Position numbers and translations under genes: made by a program. Of a stretch of DNA of 64,000 nt, positions 52,991 through 62,195 are shown piece after piece (positions within the stretch are counted from its first letter, which is position 1; each line of letters opens with the position of its first letter). Below the pieces are notes generated by a model that did no database searches, was not told the DNA's origin, and was given only the letters and a program-made list of their open reading frames with translations. This DNA comes from Chrysemys picta bellii (taxonomy: Eukaryota > Chordata > Testudines > Emydidae): NCBI RefSeq assembly GCF_011386835.1, contig NC_088801.1:16602824-16666823 (forward strand), in the 5' to 3' direction.

Positions 52991-53125
52991 GTTTTCATCT
53001 CAATGTCTTATATCTCTACCATTTAGCTAAAGTCTGTTGAGACTTTTTTTTGACACATTGGCCAAAATATACAAAAAGGGTTAGTGATTTTGCATGCCCC
53101 AGTTTTTGGCTTCCCACTTTGAGCC
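52991..53125. other. Unidentified
   Basis: Short AT-rich stretch. Confidence 0.4.
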
Positions 53126-53225
53126 ATTTCAAAAGGGCTTGATTTTCAAAAGGCAGACTAAGAAAATCAGCCTCCTTTAAAGGAAGTCAAGTTGGGCTCC
53201 CAAAAAGAGACCCAAAATCACTTTG
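53126..53225. repeat. Possible palindromic MITE relic
   Basis: GCTTGATTTTCAAAAGGCAG and AAATCAGCCTCCTTTAAAGG resemble the TTTTCAAAGG-ended palindrome at 29.17 kb, much diverged. Confidence 0.3.
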
Positions 53226-54418
53226 TGTTTAATTTAGGTCATCAATATTTATTCTTTCAATAGGGAGTTCAAACTTTCTCTTCCTGGCTTTTCCTTACCA
53301 CTGACACTGACAGAGACTGGGTATAAACAGTAACCTCATCAAGGAAAGTCTGACAGTACGTTTCAGATGTTCTGGAAATAAATAAAAATAATGCTTGTTA
53401 TTATTGGCCATTTATATGACTGTGCTTATGTTAGGTGTTCAAGAGAGAATAAGTTATCGTACTCCTGTAAATGCTGATGAGTCATTCAGTAATATGTATT
53501 TGCAAGAACAATAACATTTTAAGGTCATACTGTAGTCATCTTAAACCGCTTCATTTTCTTGAAGAGCCAGAACATTAAATCCTTTTGACTCCTTTACACT
53601 GCCACACAATATTAACCAGCCTTTGGGGACAATCCCATGGAAACTGGATCAGCAGAACAACCAGTAGGGAACTTCTTAAACTGATAATAATAATAATAAA
53701 CTTGAAGTGTAGGTTATTATTAAAGGGAATCTGGCACATTACAACAGGTAAAAGGTACTAAATCAATTGCAAAATGTTGGCCTCAGACAACTCACAAACC
53801 AAAGGCACAAAGGGGCCTATGGGCTTTAACCATGGCAGGCTCTGCAGAACTGTTGGGTTTTCAGCAGCAATTGAAGGAGAAGAGTAAGGGAGCCTAGTAC
53901 ACAGTATCTGGGAGCCTGTCCCATGCATAAGGCTTGGCATAAAAGGTGGCTTGTAGTCAGGAGTGCAAAGGAAGCATCAAGGGAAGCTTAGACAGACTTT
54001 AGGGAGCAGGTGGGCATGTAGAAAAGTAGAAGAGGAAGTTTATAGAATAGCTCCATTCTTCTGGAGAGTTTGAAACACTAAGCAAACTAATGAGCACAGC
54101 AGTGCACCAAAGTAATTGCTGGATTCTTATCACATAGCTACAGTTTAGATACATATTTATTTCCCTTACCTAAAATAGATGCCCCAGCTGAAACCATGAT
54201 TTCAGATCTGGATAGGTGCAAACAAAGGCAGCCAATTATCTCCTAGATGCACATTTACCATAGTACTAGGAGTTACCCTGGTGGACCCTGTGGGGAACAG
54301 AGTCCTCTGAACTTTAGAAGGCTGGAATAATTTTGCATGCTCATCCAGTACAGCAAACTCCTGTAGGAACAGCATTCCTTATTTTTGATGAAGAAGAATT
54401 TGACAGTATTCTACGTCC
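53226..54418. other. No gene; short (TAA)n
   Basis: About 1.2 kb with an AATAATAATAATAA run near 53685-53699; nothing else identified. Confidence 0.45.
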
Positions 54419-54960
54419 ATTAAAACAACAAGGAGTCCGGTGGCACCTTAAAGACTAACAGATTTCTTTGGTCATAAGCTTTCATGAGTAAAAAATGCCA
54501 CTTCTTCAGATGCATGGAGTGAAAATTACAGATGCAGGCATAAATATACTAACACATGAATAGAAGGGAGTTACCTTACAAGTGGAGAACCAGTGTTGAC
54601 AAGGCCAATTCAGTCAGGGTGGATGTTGTCCACTCCCAATAATTGTTGAGGAGGTGTCAATACCAAGAGAGGGGAAATAGCTTTAATAGTGAGCCAGACA
54701 CTCCCAGTCCCTATTCAAGCCCAAATTAATGGTGTTAAGTTTGCAACTGAATTGTAGCTCTGCAGTTTCTCTTTGAAGCCTGTTTTTAACGTTTTTTTGT
54801 TGAAGGCTACTTTTAAATCTGTTATTGACTGTCCAGGGAGATTGATGTGTTCTCCTACTGACTTTTATATGTTACCATTCCTGATGTCTGATTTGTATCT
54901 ATTTTATTCTTTTACATAGAGACTGTCCAGTTTGGTCAATGTACATGGCAGAGGGGCATT
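54419..54960 (-). pseudogene. Penelope-like element: GIY-YIG remnant plus 3' end
   Basis: On the minus strand, from 54956 down, the translation reads CPSAMYIDQTGQSLCKRI, the pattern of the PLE GIY-YIG endonuclease (C-P-x-A-x-YIG-Q-T-G-x-SL-x-x-RI) with the G of YIG changed to D. Further on, after frameshifts, come segments like VGEHINLPGQSITDLKVA and LQSYNSVANL. The element ends with a degraded hammerhead-like stretch (54477-54515) and the terminus GGTGCCACCGGACTCCTTG at 54447-54429, as in the 21.2-kb pair. No reverse transcriptase part is present. GIY-YIG nicks DNA at insertion; this copy is dead. Confidence 0.75.
54474..54515 (-). ncRNA. Degraded hammerhead-like motif in the PLE
   Basis: On the minus strand CTGAAGA is followed by AGTGGCATTTTTTACTCAT (stem II weakened), GAAA and GCTTATGACC. 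Stem III is broken and the cleavage-site TC is changed to AC. Predicted inactive; useful as a homologue of the 21.25-kb core. Confidence 0.45.
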
Positions 54961-55319
54961 GGCTCATTGGGCTTTGGAACCCACATCCCCAGCCTAGCGA
55001 GTGCCATTCAGTTGAGGGCGAGTCCCTCCATCGGGGCATGCCAGGTACAGTTCTGCTGCCCTCAGTTCACTCAACAAGGATAACAACCTTTATTACTCCT
55101 TCCCCAATAACAAGGAGACTGGGGATCCAACACCAGCCACAAGTGATCATTTGGGCAAGCAATCCCATCATGCTGAGCACCTAGGCAGCAGGGGTGTGTT
55201 CATGCAAACAAGATCAGCTCCTGAAGTCCTTTTCCACAGCTCACCACTAGATGTCAGGGGAGATCTCCCTCAGACTCTGTTTACACATGTATTCAGACTC
55301 TTGATTTTCAGTCTCTTAG
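54961..55319. other. Unclassified, possibly repetitive
   Basis: The text (for example CACTAGATGTCAGGGGAGAT, GGATAACAACCTTTATTACT) suggests an old dispersed element but no termini, TSD or domain is visible. Confidence 0.25.
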
Positions 55320-55740
55320 TTTCTGATCCAGGACAGTCATTTTGCCTTTTGCCTCATGACTGCTTAATAGCCTCTTCTGGGGGACTGTCTCAAAGGCTTT
55401 TTTGAAAGTCCGAATAAATTGTATCTATTGGCGCTCCTTTTTACACCGTCTTGCCGACACACTCAGATAATTCCAGAAGATTGCTACGCAATGACCTTCT
55501 CATCGATGTGAACAGTTAACCAGTTGAAGCAAAAATTAAGAGGACTGATCCAATAATATCCTGACACAGCATTATTTCTATCCTAGGTTTCCTTTTAACA
55601 CACAGAAAGGAACTTCCTTGGAGTCATTCACCTCTCTCTGCCCTGGTTTTAGGAAGCACTGGTATCTTCCTGTTGCTCATCAGTAGAGTCTGAGATTAAT
55701 CTACTCCACTGGCAAAAAGTCTGCATCCCGAGACATTATT
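55320..55740 (-). mobile_element. Old CR1 RT fragment, reverse
   Basis: CTGGGGGACTGTCTCAAAGG, CTTTTTTGAAAGTCCGAATA and AATTGTATCTATTGG are the complement of the CR1 RT region around FSKAFDTVPH. GACACACTCAGATAATTCC and AGGTTTCCTTTTAACACAC follow. Highly decayed, boundaries approximate. Confidence 0.6.
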
Positions 55741-56027
55741 TTAGTTTACACCATGCACTTACTTTCTTAAATTGACAATTTATTTCAAATGGTTTTTCCC
55801 AGTTGTCTGAATAAAAATAATACCTAACTCTTATTCCTTTACAGCTTCCAAATATTTGAAAAAGATTAATTCTAAATCTTTTTCATGACCTCAGTGTTGA
55901 ACCCACAAACTGTTAGCTTCTGACTCTTTGATCAATAACATCACTGCTTGTCACAGACACAGAACAAGACAGTTATAAAACAGACAGCTACTCAGAAAAT
56001 TCTCTTCTGAGCTGACACCACTTCACC
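55741..56027. other. Unidentified
   Basis: AT-rich, no structure identified. Confidence 0.4.
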
Positions 56028-56128
56028 TGAAGAAGAGCTCTGTGTAAGCTCAAAATTTTGTCTTTTTCACCCACAGAAATTCATGATCTAATCAAAGATA
56101 TTATCTCACCCACCTTGTCCCTCTACCA
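56028..56128 (+). mobile_element. PLE-like repeat, hammerhead core mutated
   Basis: ACCTGAAGAAGAGCTCTGTG, TAAGCTCAAAATTTTGTC, then AAAGATATTATCTCACCCAC and CTTGTCCCTCTACCATC. CTGAAGA and the GAGCT/AGCTC stem are kept, but the GAAA of the core reads AAAA. Same family as 32.4 kb, in the opposite orientation. Confidence 0.55.
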
Positions 56129-57000
56129 TCATTTCAGGAGAGATTTATCACTTATAGCTTTCTAGGATACTTCCATTAGTTGGTGAAACCAAAAAAATTA
56201 CATGACCTAACTTGAATTTCTGAAGAATACTATTGTTATTTATTTTACACACATGCACTGATGATCTAGTGAGAAGTCCACTTCCCTGAACGTCAGCTAA
56301 GAACACACTGGTATGCCCATGACTGTTCATGTGTACGATATGGGAGAGAGAAACGGGAGTGGTGATGGCATCACAAAAGAAATTGGTTTCCAGTTGGAAT
56401 TTAAAATTAAAAGGAAGGGGCCTTGCCTTGCACATTGGCAAGCAAGATTATTCCAGGCTTTGAAATAGCTTTTTCTTGCTATGTACAGTATGTGCTGTGT
56501 ATAACACTCTCAGTCTCACCAAGGTTCCTGTCAGACTGAGAATTCATAGTGAAGCAGTGTCGCATTGCATATATTGTATTGCTTGTGATGCAGAAGAGGA
56601 ATCTTTATAGCAGTCAGTAAGTAATTTGTTCCTTGTTGTTGCTTATGAACTGGGCAGCCAAGATTTTAAGAGATTATTTTATTTTTCCATGAATATTGCA
56701 GGCATCTGCTAGGGATGCTAGAGCTTAATGTTCTAAGTTGTACCTTCCTTACTTTCATTATAGTGGAAAGTGAGGAGATTGCTTACTATATTAGAATGAA
56801 GCATGGTTGCTGGCAAGAAGTGGCCAGCTATTCTTTCATTTTTGCTGTAAAATGCAAAATGAAATCTAGAGCTTGCAGCCTCCAGTCTACTTTTTGTTGG
56901 TCAGGAAGCAAAATCAGTAATCTAAACATGTTTTATTTATTTATTTATTTATTTAATGGTGCTAATATGGAGTGAGGGATATTTTTCACGCCCAAGGCCT
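56129..57000. other. No gene; (TTTA)n microsatellite
   Basis: The only structure is a TTTA tetranucleotide run at 56932-56956. Confidence 0.5.
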
Positions 57001-57294
57001 GGTCTACATTTACTGGTAGATCGGTGTTGCTGCAATCGATGCAGCGGGTGTCGATTTAGCAGGTCTCATGAAGACCTGCTAAAAATTGATCGCAGAGCAC
57101 TCTCCGGTCAACTCCGATAATCCCCCACTATGAGAAGAGTGAGGTAAATCGACAGGAGAACATCTCCCATGGACACAGCACAGTGTAGACACCGTGGTAA
57201 ATCGATCTATGCTACGTCAACTCCAGTTACGCTATTGATGTAACTGGAGTAGTGTAACTTAGGTCAACTTACCGCAGTTGTGTAGACAAGCCCC
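57001..57294. mobile_element. Fold-back MITE (GGCCTGGTCTACA family)
   Basis: Left end GGCCTGGTCTACATTTAC; right end, reverse-complemented, GGGGCTTGTCTACACAAC. The interior contains AGCAGGTCTCATGAAGACCTGCT (a hairpin near 57059-57082) and GTAACTGGAGT / ACTCCAGTTAC near 57220-57250, plus repeated ATCGAT and GTCGATTTA elements. Related to the 6.07-kb copy. A direct CCCAAG at both sides may be a TSD. Confidence 0.75.
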
Positions 57295-58023
57295 AAGTAA
57301 TGAAACGGCTTCAGAACTGTGAGCTTAACAGGAACTTTCTGATGAGCTGGCTCAATAAGCCCTGCAAATGCCTGAGGTCCGCCTGGTTTCCTTTCATTGT
57401 TCTTATCAAATAGAATTTAAAAACAAGACACTCGAGGCAGTGGAATCACCAAAGGATTATTACACTTCTGGGTGGTTAAAGTCAATCAGCCTTTGTGCAC
57501 CTGTGCTTTTAATCCGATGACCTGAGGCGTATATTAATTCCCCAGCAAGTCACAGGCTGTGGTTCTTTACTGCTTAAACAATTATGCTCAGTCATTCTAA
57601 CTCAAATCTCTAGCCATGTAAAGGAAAGCTATCGTATTACAATGGTTTTTAAAACTTTTCCTTCATTGTATCCTTAATACTTGAAATTAATAAAACTGAA
57701 CTAACACTCAAATCAACAGCTCTTTTCCCTGTCAATATTATTTACTCTCAGCCTTTCAAATAAATTCATTTTCGGGCTCGCTCACTTAGACAATGCTGCA
57801 GTGTAGGGGGTGCAATCGCTGTAAGGGGATGTTTCAGCTGAAACAAAAGCAGCTGTCACTTGATCTTTGTTTTTTCTAAAAAACCTTGATTTCCCAAACT
57901 CTAAACTGGGCTTACATTGATTTAGTAGTGATCTTTCAGCAATCACATCAATTACTGTAATTTCAGCTCTAATCAAGTTTTCTTAAGTGCCACATTTATT
58001 TTAACCTTTCAATGTCAGCTAAA
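57295..58023. other. No recognisable gene or repeat
   Basis: About 730 bp without identified structure. Confidence 0.45.
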
Positions 58024-58314
58024 CCTGGAGCCTCCGATACATTTTGCGTTCACAAGCCCATGGGAATTAGAACCAGAAAAAGCCTCTTGGCCTCCTGCCC
58101 TTCTCATGGAGATAGATGCCTAGATCCAGGCTGCAGAGAGGCATCTGTCTCTGCTTAGCAAGCCACACAGGGAAACCTGTCTCCTGGAGTCAGAGGCATA
58201 GACATCTAAGTATATTCTTGTGGGAATGAGTTAGATGCCTGTCTCACTTCTCAGAAAATGCTGGAGGAAGAGGAAGAGGGGGTGCCACCTCTGCCTGCCT
58301 GATAACTTTTCTCC

Positions 58315-58432
58315 CACTGCTTAGAGGGCTTTCCTGTGTTGCGGAAGACCCAGGTTCAATTCCCCTCTATGCCTGATGGGGAGAAAAGCTTTGAACTGGG
58401 GTCTAGGCCAGTGCTCTAACCACTGATCTATT
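58315..58432. other. Left-arm tRNA-like pair (pol III box-like)
   Basis: The forward module has a B box GGTTCAATTCC (58353-58363). The reverse module has an A box, complement of TAACCACTGATCTA (58418-58431), i.e. TAGATCAGTGGTTA, and a weak B box. Derived from tRNA; not a tRNA gene (no cloverleaf, no anticodon arm recognisable). Confidence 0.55.
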
Positions 58433-58654
58433 CTGATGTGGGGATCCCACAACCTCTCCTGTTGAAGCTGTTCCACTGTGGATAAATAATGAAAGAGTGT
58501 GGGGGGGGGGGGGGGAAATGACTGGATGCTCTGTCACCTCCCAGCTGCGGGCCCTAATCATGTGTCTATAGTCATTTCCACAACTCTAAGTATTTATCCA
58601 CAGTGGAACAGTTTCAAATAGGAGACATGGAGGGAGCACTACCTCATACTATCC

Positions 58655-58792
58655 CATAGCTCAGTGGTTAGAACCCTCCCCGGAGAGGGGGGATACCCCT
58701 GTTCAAAATCCTTAATTCAGCAGAGAATGGAATTGAATCTGGGTCTCCCACATTCCAGGTGAGAGCTCTAACCACTGGGATAACTTCTAGAA
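58655..58792. other. Right-arm tRNA-like pair (pol III box-like)
   Basis: The forward module has an A box TAGCTCAGTGGTTAG (58657-58671) and B box TGTTCAAAATCC. The reverse module has a B box, complement of GGAATTGAATC (58729-58739), and an A box, complement of CTCTAACCACTGGGATA. The right copy keeps better boxes than the left. Confidence 0.6.
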
Positions 58793-59042
58793 GGTTGGCA
58801 GTGGCATCCCCAGCAGGCTGCAGCAGCTGTTTTGTATGGAGCGAGGCAGGCACTTAACTTATTCCCACAAGAAACGCCTTAGGCACTAAGCTACCTGGTT
58901 CCAGGAGGCTCCTATTCATGGATTGCTAAGCAGAACTTGGTGCCTCCCTGGCCTGGACTTTGGTGCCTGTCTCCATGAGAGGGGCAGGGCTTAGCACACA
59001 CTCCTCTTGTCTCAGCATTTCCCATTGGTGGCTCCCAGGTGG

Positions 59043-59400
59043 GCCCCACCATCACCGCTTCCTCCTCCATCCAGATTTTGAATGGGACCCATTCTGGGAG
59101 GCAGCCATTGAGCATGACTCCTGGATTGGGCTCCACATGTGACTTTTTTTTGGGGTGGGCAGGGAAGATGCAAACCTTCCCCTGGTTCAGTCTGGGGCTT
59201 AGGCAGGAGACAGGCATCAGGTCACCTAGAGCCTGCATCCCCAGGAGCAGAAATTTAGGTGCCTACAGGGTTCGACGGGAGTTTTGCAGATCACAGTGGA
59301 ACCTAAAACTGGGACTTAGGTGCCTAAACCTGAGACTCAGATGCCCGCCCAAGTACCTTTGTGAATTGAGGTAATGGGGGCTATACAAATTCTATGCCCC
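59043..59400. repeat. Repeat-like flank of the palindrome
   Basis: TTTAGGTGCCTACAGGG and GACTTAGGTGCCTAAACC recall the TTAGGCACCTAA text of short reptile MITEs. No inverted ends or TSD could be set. Confidence 0.3.
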
Positions 59401-59863
59401 CTGAGGAGATGGGGCCAGATCCTGTCCCCTTTACACTGCCAGGCAAAGTGGAGGGAGTAGAACCAAGAATCTCACCCATTCTTGGAGTTTGACTAGCAGC
59501 ATGAAATAGGATTTTTAGAAGGAGGAAGAAAAATAATTAGTTTTACACACAGATCCTAATTATAAATGGGTTCTCCGTACAATGTTTGCTTGCAAGACAT
59601 CTCAGAAGCTGACAAATATAATTTGGATCTAACTTTATTTTTTTTTAATTTGACTTTGCAATTAACCTTACAGGTGCTTTAATCAACCTTTTCAACCAAC
59701 CAGAGAGCAATAGAGGCATATGTCAGAGTTTATGTAAGAACAGAGGTTTTACACTACTGCAATTGCTTTTTTATTGCAGTTTTACAGTAATTATTTTGTT
59801 TTACATGGTCCTATGGATTACTTGCAAGCTACAGAATTCTGTGGTTATATTGTAAGAGGTGGC
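59401..59863. other. No recognisable gene or repeat
   Basis: About 460 bp, AT-rich, with a T9 run at 59638-59646. Confidence 0.45.
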
Positions 59864-59970
59864 AGGCCAGATTCTAACTGAATTTACAGTGGTGTTATAC
59901 CATTGTAACTCCATTGCCTTCATTGGAGTAATTCCCAATTTACATCAGTATAAACAGAGTATTTGGCCTG
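59864..59970. mobile_element. Palindromic MITE (AGGCCAGATTCT)
   Basis: AGGCCAGATTCTAACTGAAT at the left faces ACAGAGTATTTGGCCTG at the right. ATTTACAGTGGTGTTATACC faces the complementary AATTTACATCAGTATAAA; core CATTGCCTTCATTGGAG. About 107 bp, a typical TCAATGG-core palindrome. Confidence 0.7.
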
Positions 59971-60211
59971 GTATGTTTAAATATTGATGCAGTTTGCATT
60001 TTAGCCAAGTAATGAGTTAAAGTGTCTCAAAGATAATATATAGTGCAATAGAAATCTGTAGTCCTTTGGTTTAATAAGTTAACATTTCTTTCCATTATTA
60101 TAACTTCTGAATTAAGTTGTTGGATTACACAAATATTTGTAAGTGACATTTTGCTTATGCTGAAGAGGGGTTTCTTATATATGATTTGTGAGACTAAGTA
60201 CACACAAATTT
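59971..60211. other. Unidentified
   Basis: AT-rich short stretch without recognised structure. Confidence 0.4.
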
Positions 60212-60635
60212 CTCATAATTAAGGCTGCAAAGCCTACGAGTCTTTCACAGAGGTCACGGATTCCATGACTTTCTGGGACCTCTTTGACTTCTCCAGCGGC
60301 TGGTGTGGCTAACCCAAGGGCCACCCGAGCAGCTGGGGCGGCCCCGGAGCAGCAGCCCAGGAGCCGCAGCAGTATCCCGGGCCCTACCCCCACCAGCAAT
60401 GACAGCAGGGCCTGGAGCGCCCCTCGCCCCCAACAGCGGCGGGACCCCGGAGCACTTCCCCCAGGAGCAGCAGCATCTGCAGGAGCACTCCACCCAGCAC
60501 TTATGATTTAATTAGGGGTATTTTTAGTAAAGGTCATGGACAGGTCATGGGCTGTGACTTTTTGTTTATTGCCCGTGACCTGTCCATGACGTTTACTAAA
60601 AATACCTGTGACTAAATCATAGCTTTACTCATAAA
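60212..60635. mobile_element. hAT-like MITE with GC-rich core and internal hairpin
   Basis: The octamers CTCATAAT (60212-60219) and CTCATAAA (60628-60635) match at 7 of 8. The element 60220-60627 starts TAAGGCTGCAAAGCC and ends AATCATAGCTTTA. A strong hairpin at about 60518-60607 pairs GGTATTTTTAGTAAAGGTCA with ATGACGTTTACTAAAAATAC, and GACAGGTCATGGG with CCCGTGACCTGTC. The middle (60290-60490) is GC-rich and gives spurious open frames. Confidence 0.75.
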
Positions 60636-61494
60636 TTTGAAATATATGGCACAATTACATATTTTAAAGTTTTTAAATTACATTTGACTTATCAGGGTTG
60701 GAGCTGGCATTAGTGACATTAGCATTATAGGGACCAACTGTAAAAGAATGTAAACCAATTTCTCTCTAATTTTAGGATGGGATTAACATTTTAAAAATTA
60801 ATTTGTTTGAAATTTGAACTTTTAGACTAAAAAAAAAAAAAAACCAATGTATTCTTGGTTCCAAAGTCCCACTTTGAAGAGTTTCCAAGACATCACTAAA
60901 GATTAGAATTCTGGGTCTGCTGAAATCCTTTAAAGAACTTGCTTTTAAGAGCTAAGAATGACCATAAAACAACTCATTTTTGACTCCACTTTTCCCCAAT
61001 AAGTTCTTCACACAGTTACAAGCAAACAAGCAAATCCTCCCTTCCCCTTTTTCCCAAAGAAATACCATAAACTAACCAAGTGAAAGATTTATTATTTCTA
61101 TTTTTAAATATTTAGGAGACACTCTGATGACTGAGACCTTAGACCTGGGCTTGTTTTCAGTTGCTAATAGTGATGAGAAAATTGTGGTTCCATTAAAGTA
61201 TGTTCAGGGGATGCCTTCTGTGACACAGGTAGGCCAAGTGCCAGCTCATGCTAAGATCCCATGTCTCAACTGGATACTTATAGATGCATAGCTGTAATCT
61301 CTCTGTCTTAATATTGGGTTAATATTGATAAAATAGGGATTAGATTTATAAGGAAGTGTTTAGACTCTATTGAATGCTTATGAGTTGCTTCCTGCTTGTG
61401 ATATTTGTGTTCCATATTGTAATGTAATATTTGAGTGGTTATATTGTGAATCTGTGACCATATGAATCACCATACAGGAGAGGGACATTAATTA
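60636..61494. other. No gene; A14 run
   Basis: About 860 bp AT-rich with an A run near 60830-60843. Confidence 0.45.
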
Positions 61495-62195
61495 GCATGA
61501 AGAGCTGCTCTTCTACCAAAAAAAAAAAAAAGTTATGCCCCTTACAAAAGAGGAGACCTATTATCTGATTGGATCTTACAACTAGAAACTCCCTACATCT
61601 GGATTGAGAAACCATCAGCAAAAGGACTAAAGACTCTTATTGTTCTGCTCTCCACCCCTTGGAGATGAGTCACTTGAGTAGACTCCTTCCATCACATGAA
61701 GTTGCAGCTCCGAGCACATGGCGGGGGGGCGATGAAAACCCCAAACAAAAGGAACTAAGTACCTCTATACTGCTGGGAATCAGGGAGTGGAGGAGGGTTC
61801 CTAGGCATAAGCAAGAGATCCCCAGCTGCTCAGCCTGGATTAGCCCTAAAGGTCAAGTAGAGCTTGCTGATTATAGAAATCAATATTATCTTTTGAAACT
61901 TAAGGCTGTAACTCATTTGTGTGTCTATGTTTGTTTGCTTTAGCCCTGTAAATTTCTTTTTCTATTTAAGAAATCTTGATATAGGATTGTCTACAGGCAC
62001 TGTCGTTGGTGTGAGACCTAAAGCACAATTGACCTGGCATAAGTGACTGGTCCTTTGGGATCAGAAGTAACCTATTGCTGTGATTCTTAGTGTAAGGGGC
62101 CATCTGTCACAGAGATACAGTCACCCGAGTGGGAAGACAGACCCGAGTATCCAAGGGGGCTGTCTGTGACTCCATGTTGAAGCGGTTAAAGTGCC
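61495..62195. repeat. Unclassified dispersed repeat, LTR-like
   Basis: Text such as GTGACTGGTCCTTTGGGATC, GTAACCTATTGCTGTGATTC and GGGGGCTGTCTGTGACTCCA has the feel of an old LTR or internal region of a retroelement. I see no TG..CA boundaries, second LTR, primer-binding site or coding domain. An A14 run is at 61519-61532. Confidence 0.28.

Larger units (their letters stand above)
58024..59042. mobile_element. Long imperfect palindrome with opposed tRNA-like modules
   Basis: Left arm about 58024-58522, right arm 58571-59042, centre near 58546. Matched blocks include CTTCTCATGGAGATAGATGC (58100) with the complement of GGTGCCTGTCTCCATGAGAG (58962), CTGCTTAGCAAG with TTGCTAAGCAG, and TTCTTGTGGGAATGAGTTA with TAACTTATTCCCACAAGAA. 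GTTCCACTGTGGATAAATA (58470-58488) pairs perfectly with 58591-58609, and GGAAATGAC with GTCATTTCC. Each arm carries two tRNA-like modules in opposite directions. A G15 run (58501-58515) lies near the centre. No protein is encoded. The family is not identified. Confidence 0.8.

Noticed and set aside
58315..58792. Cluster of tRNA genes
   Set aside because: The modules keep only box-like sequences, lie in an inverted repeat and have no complete cloverleaf.
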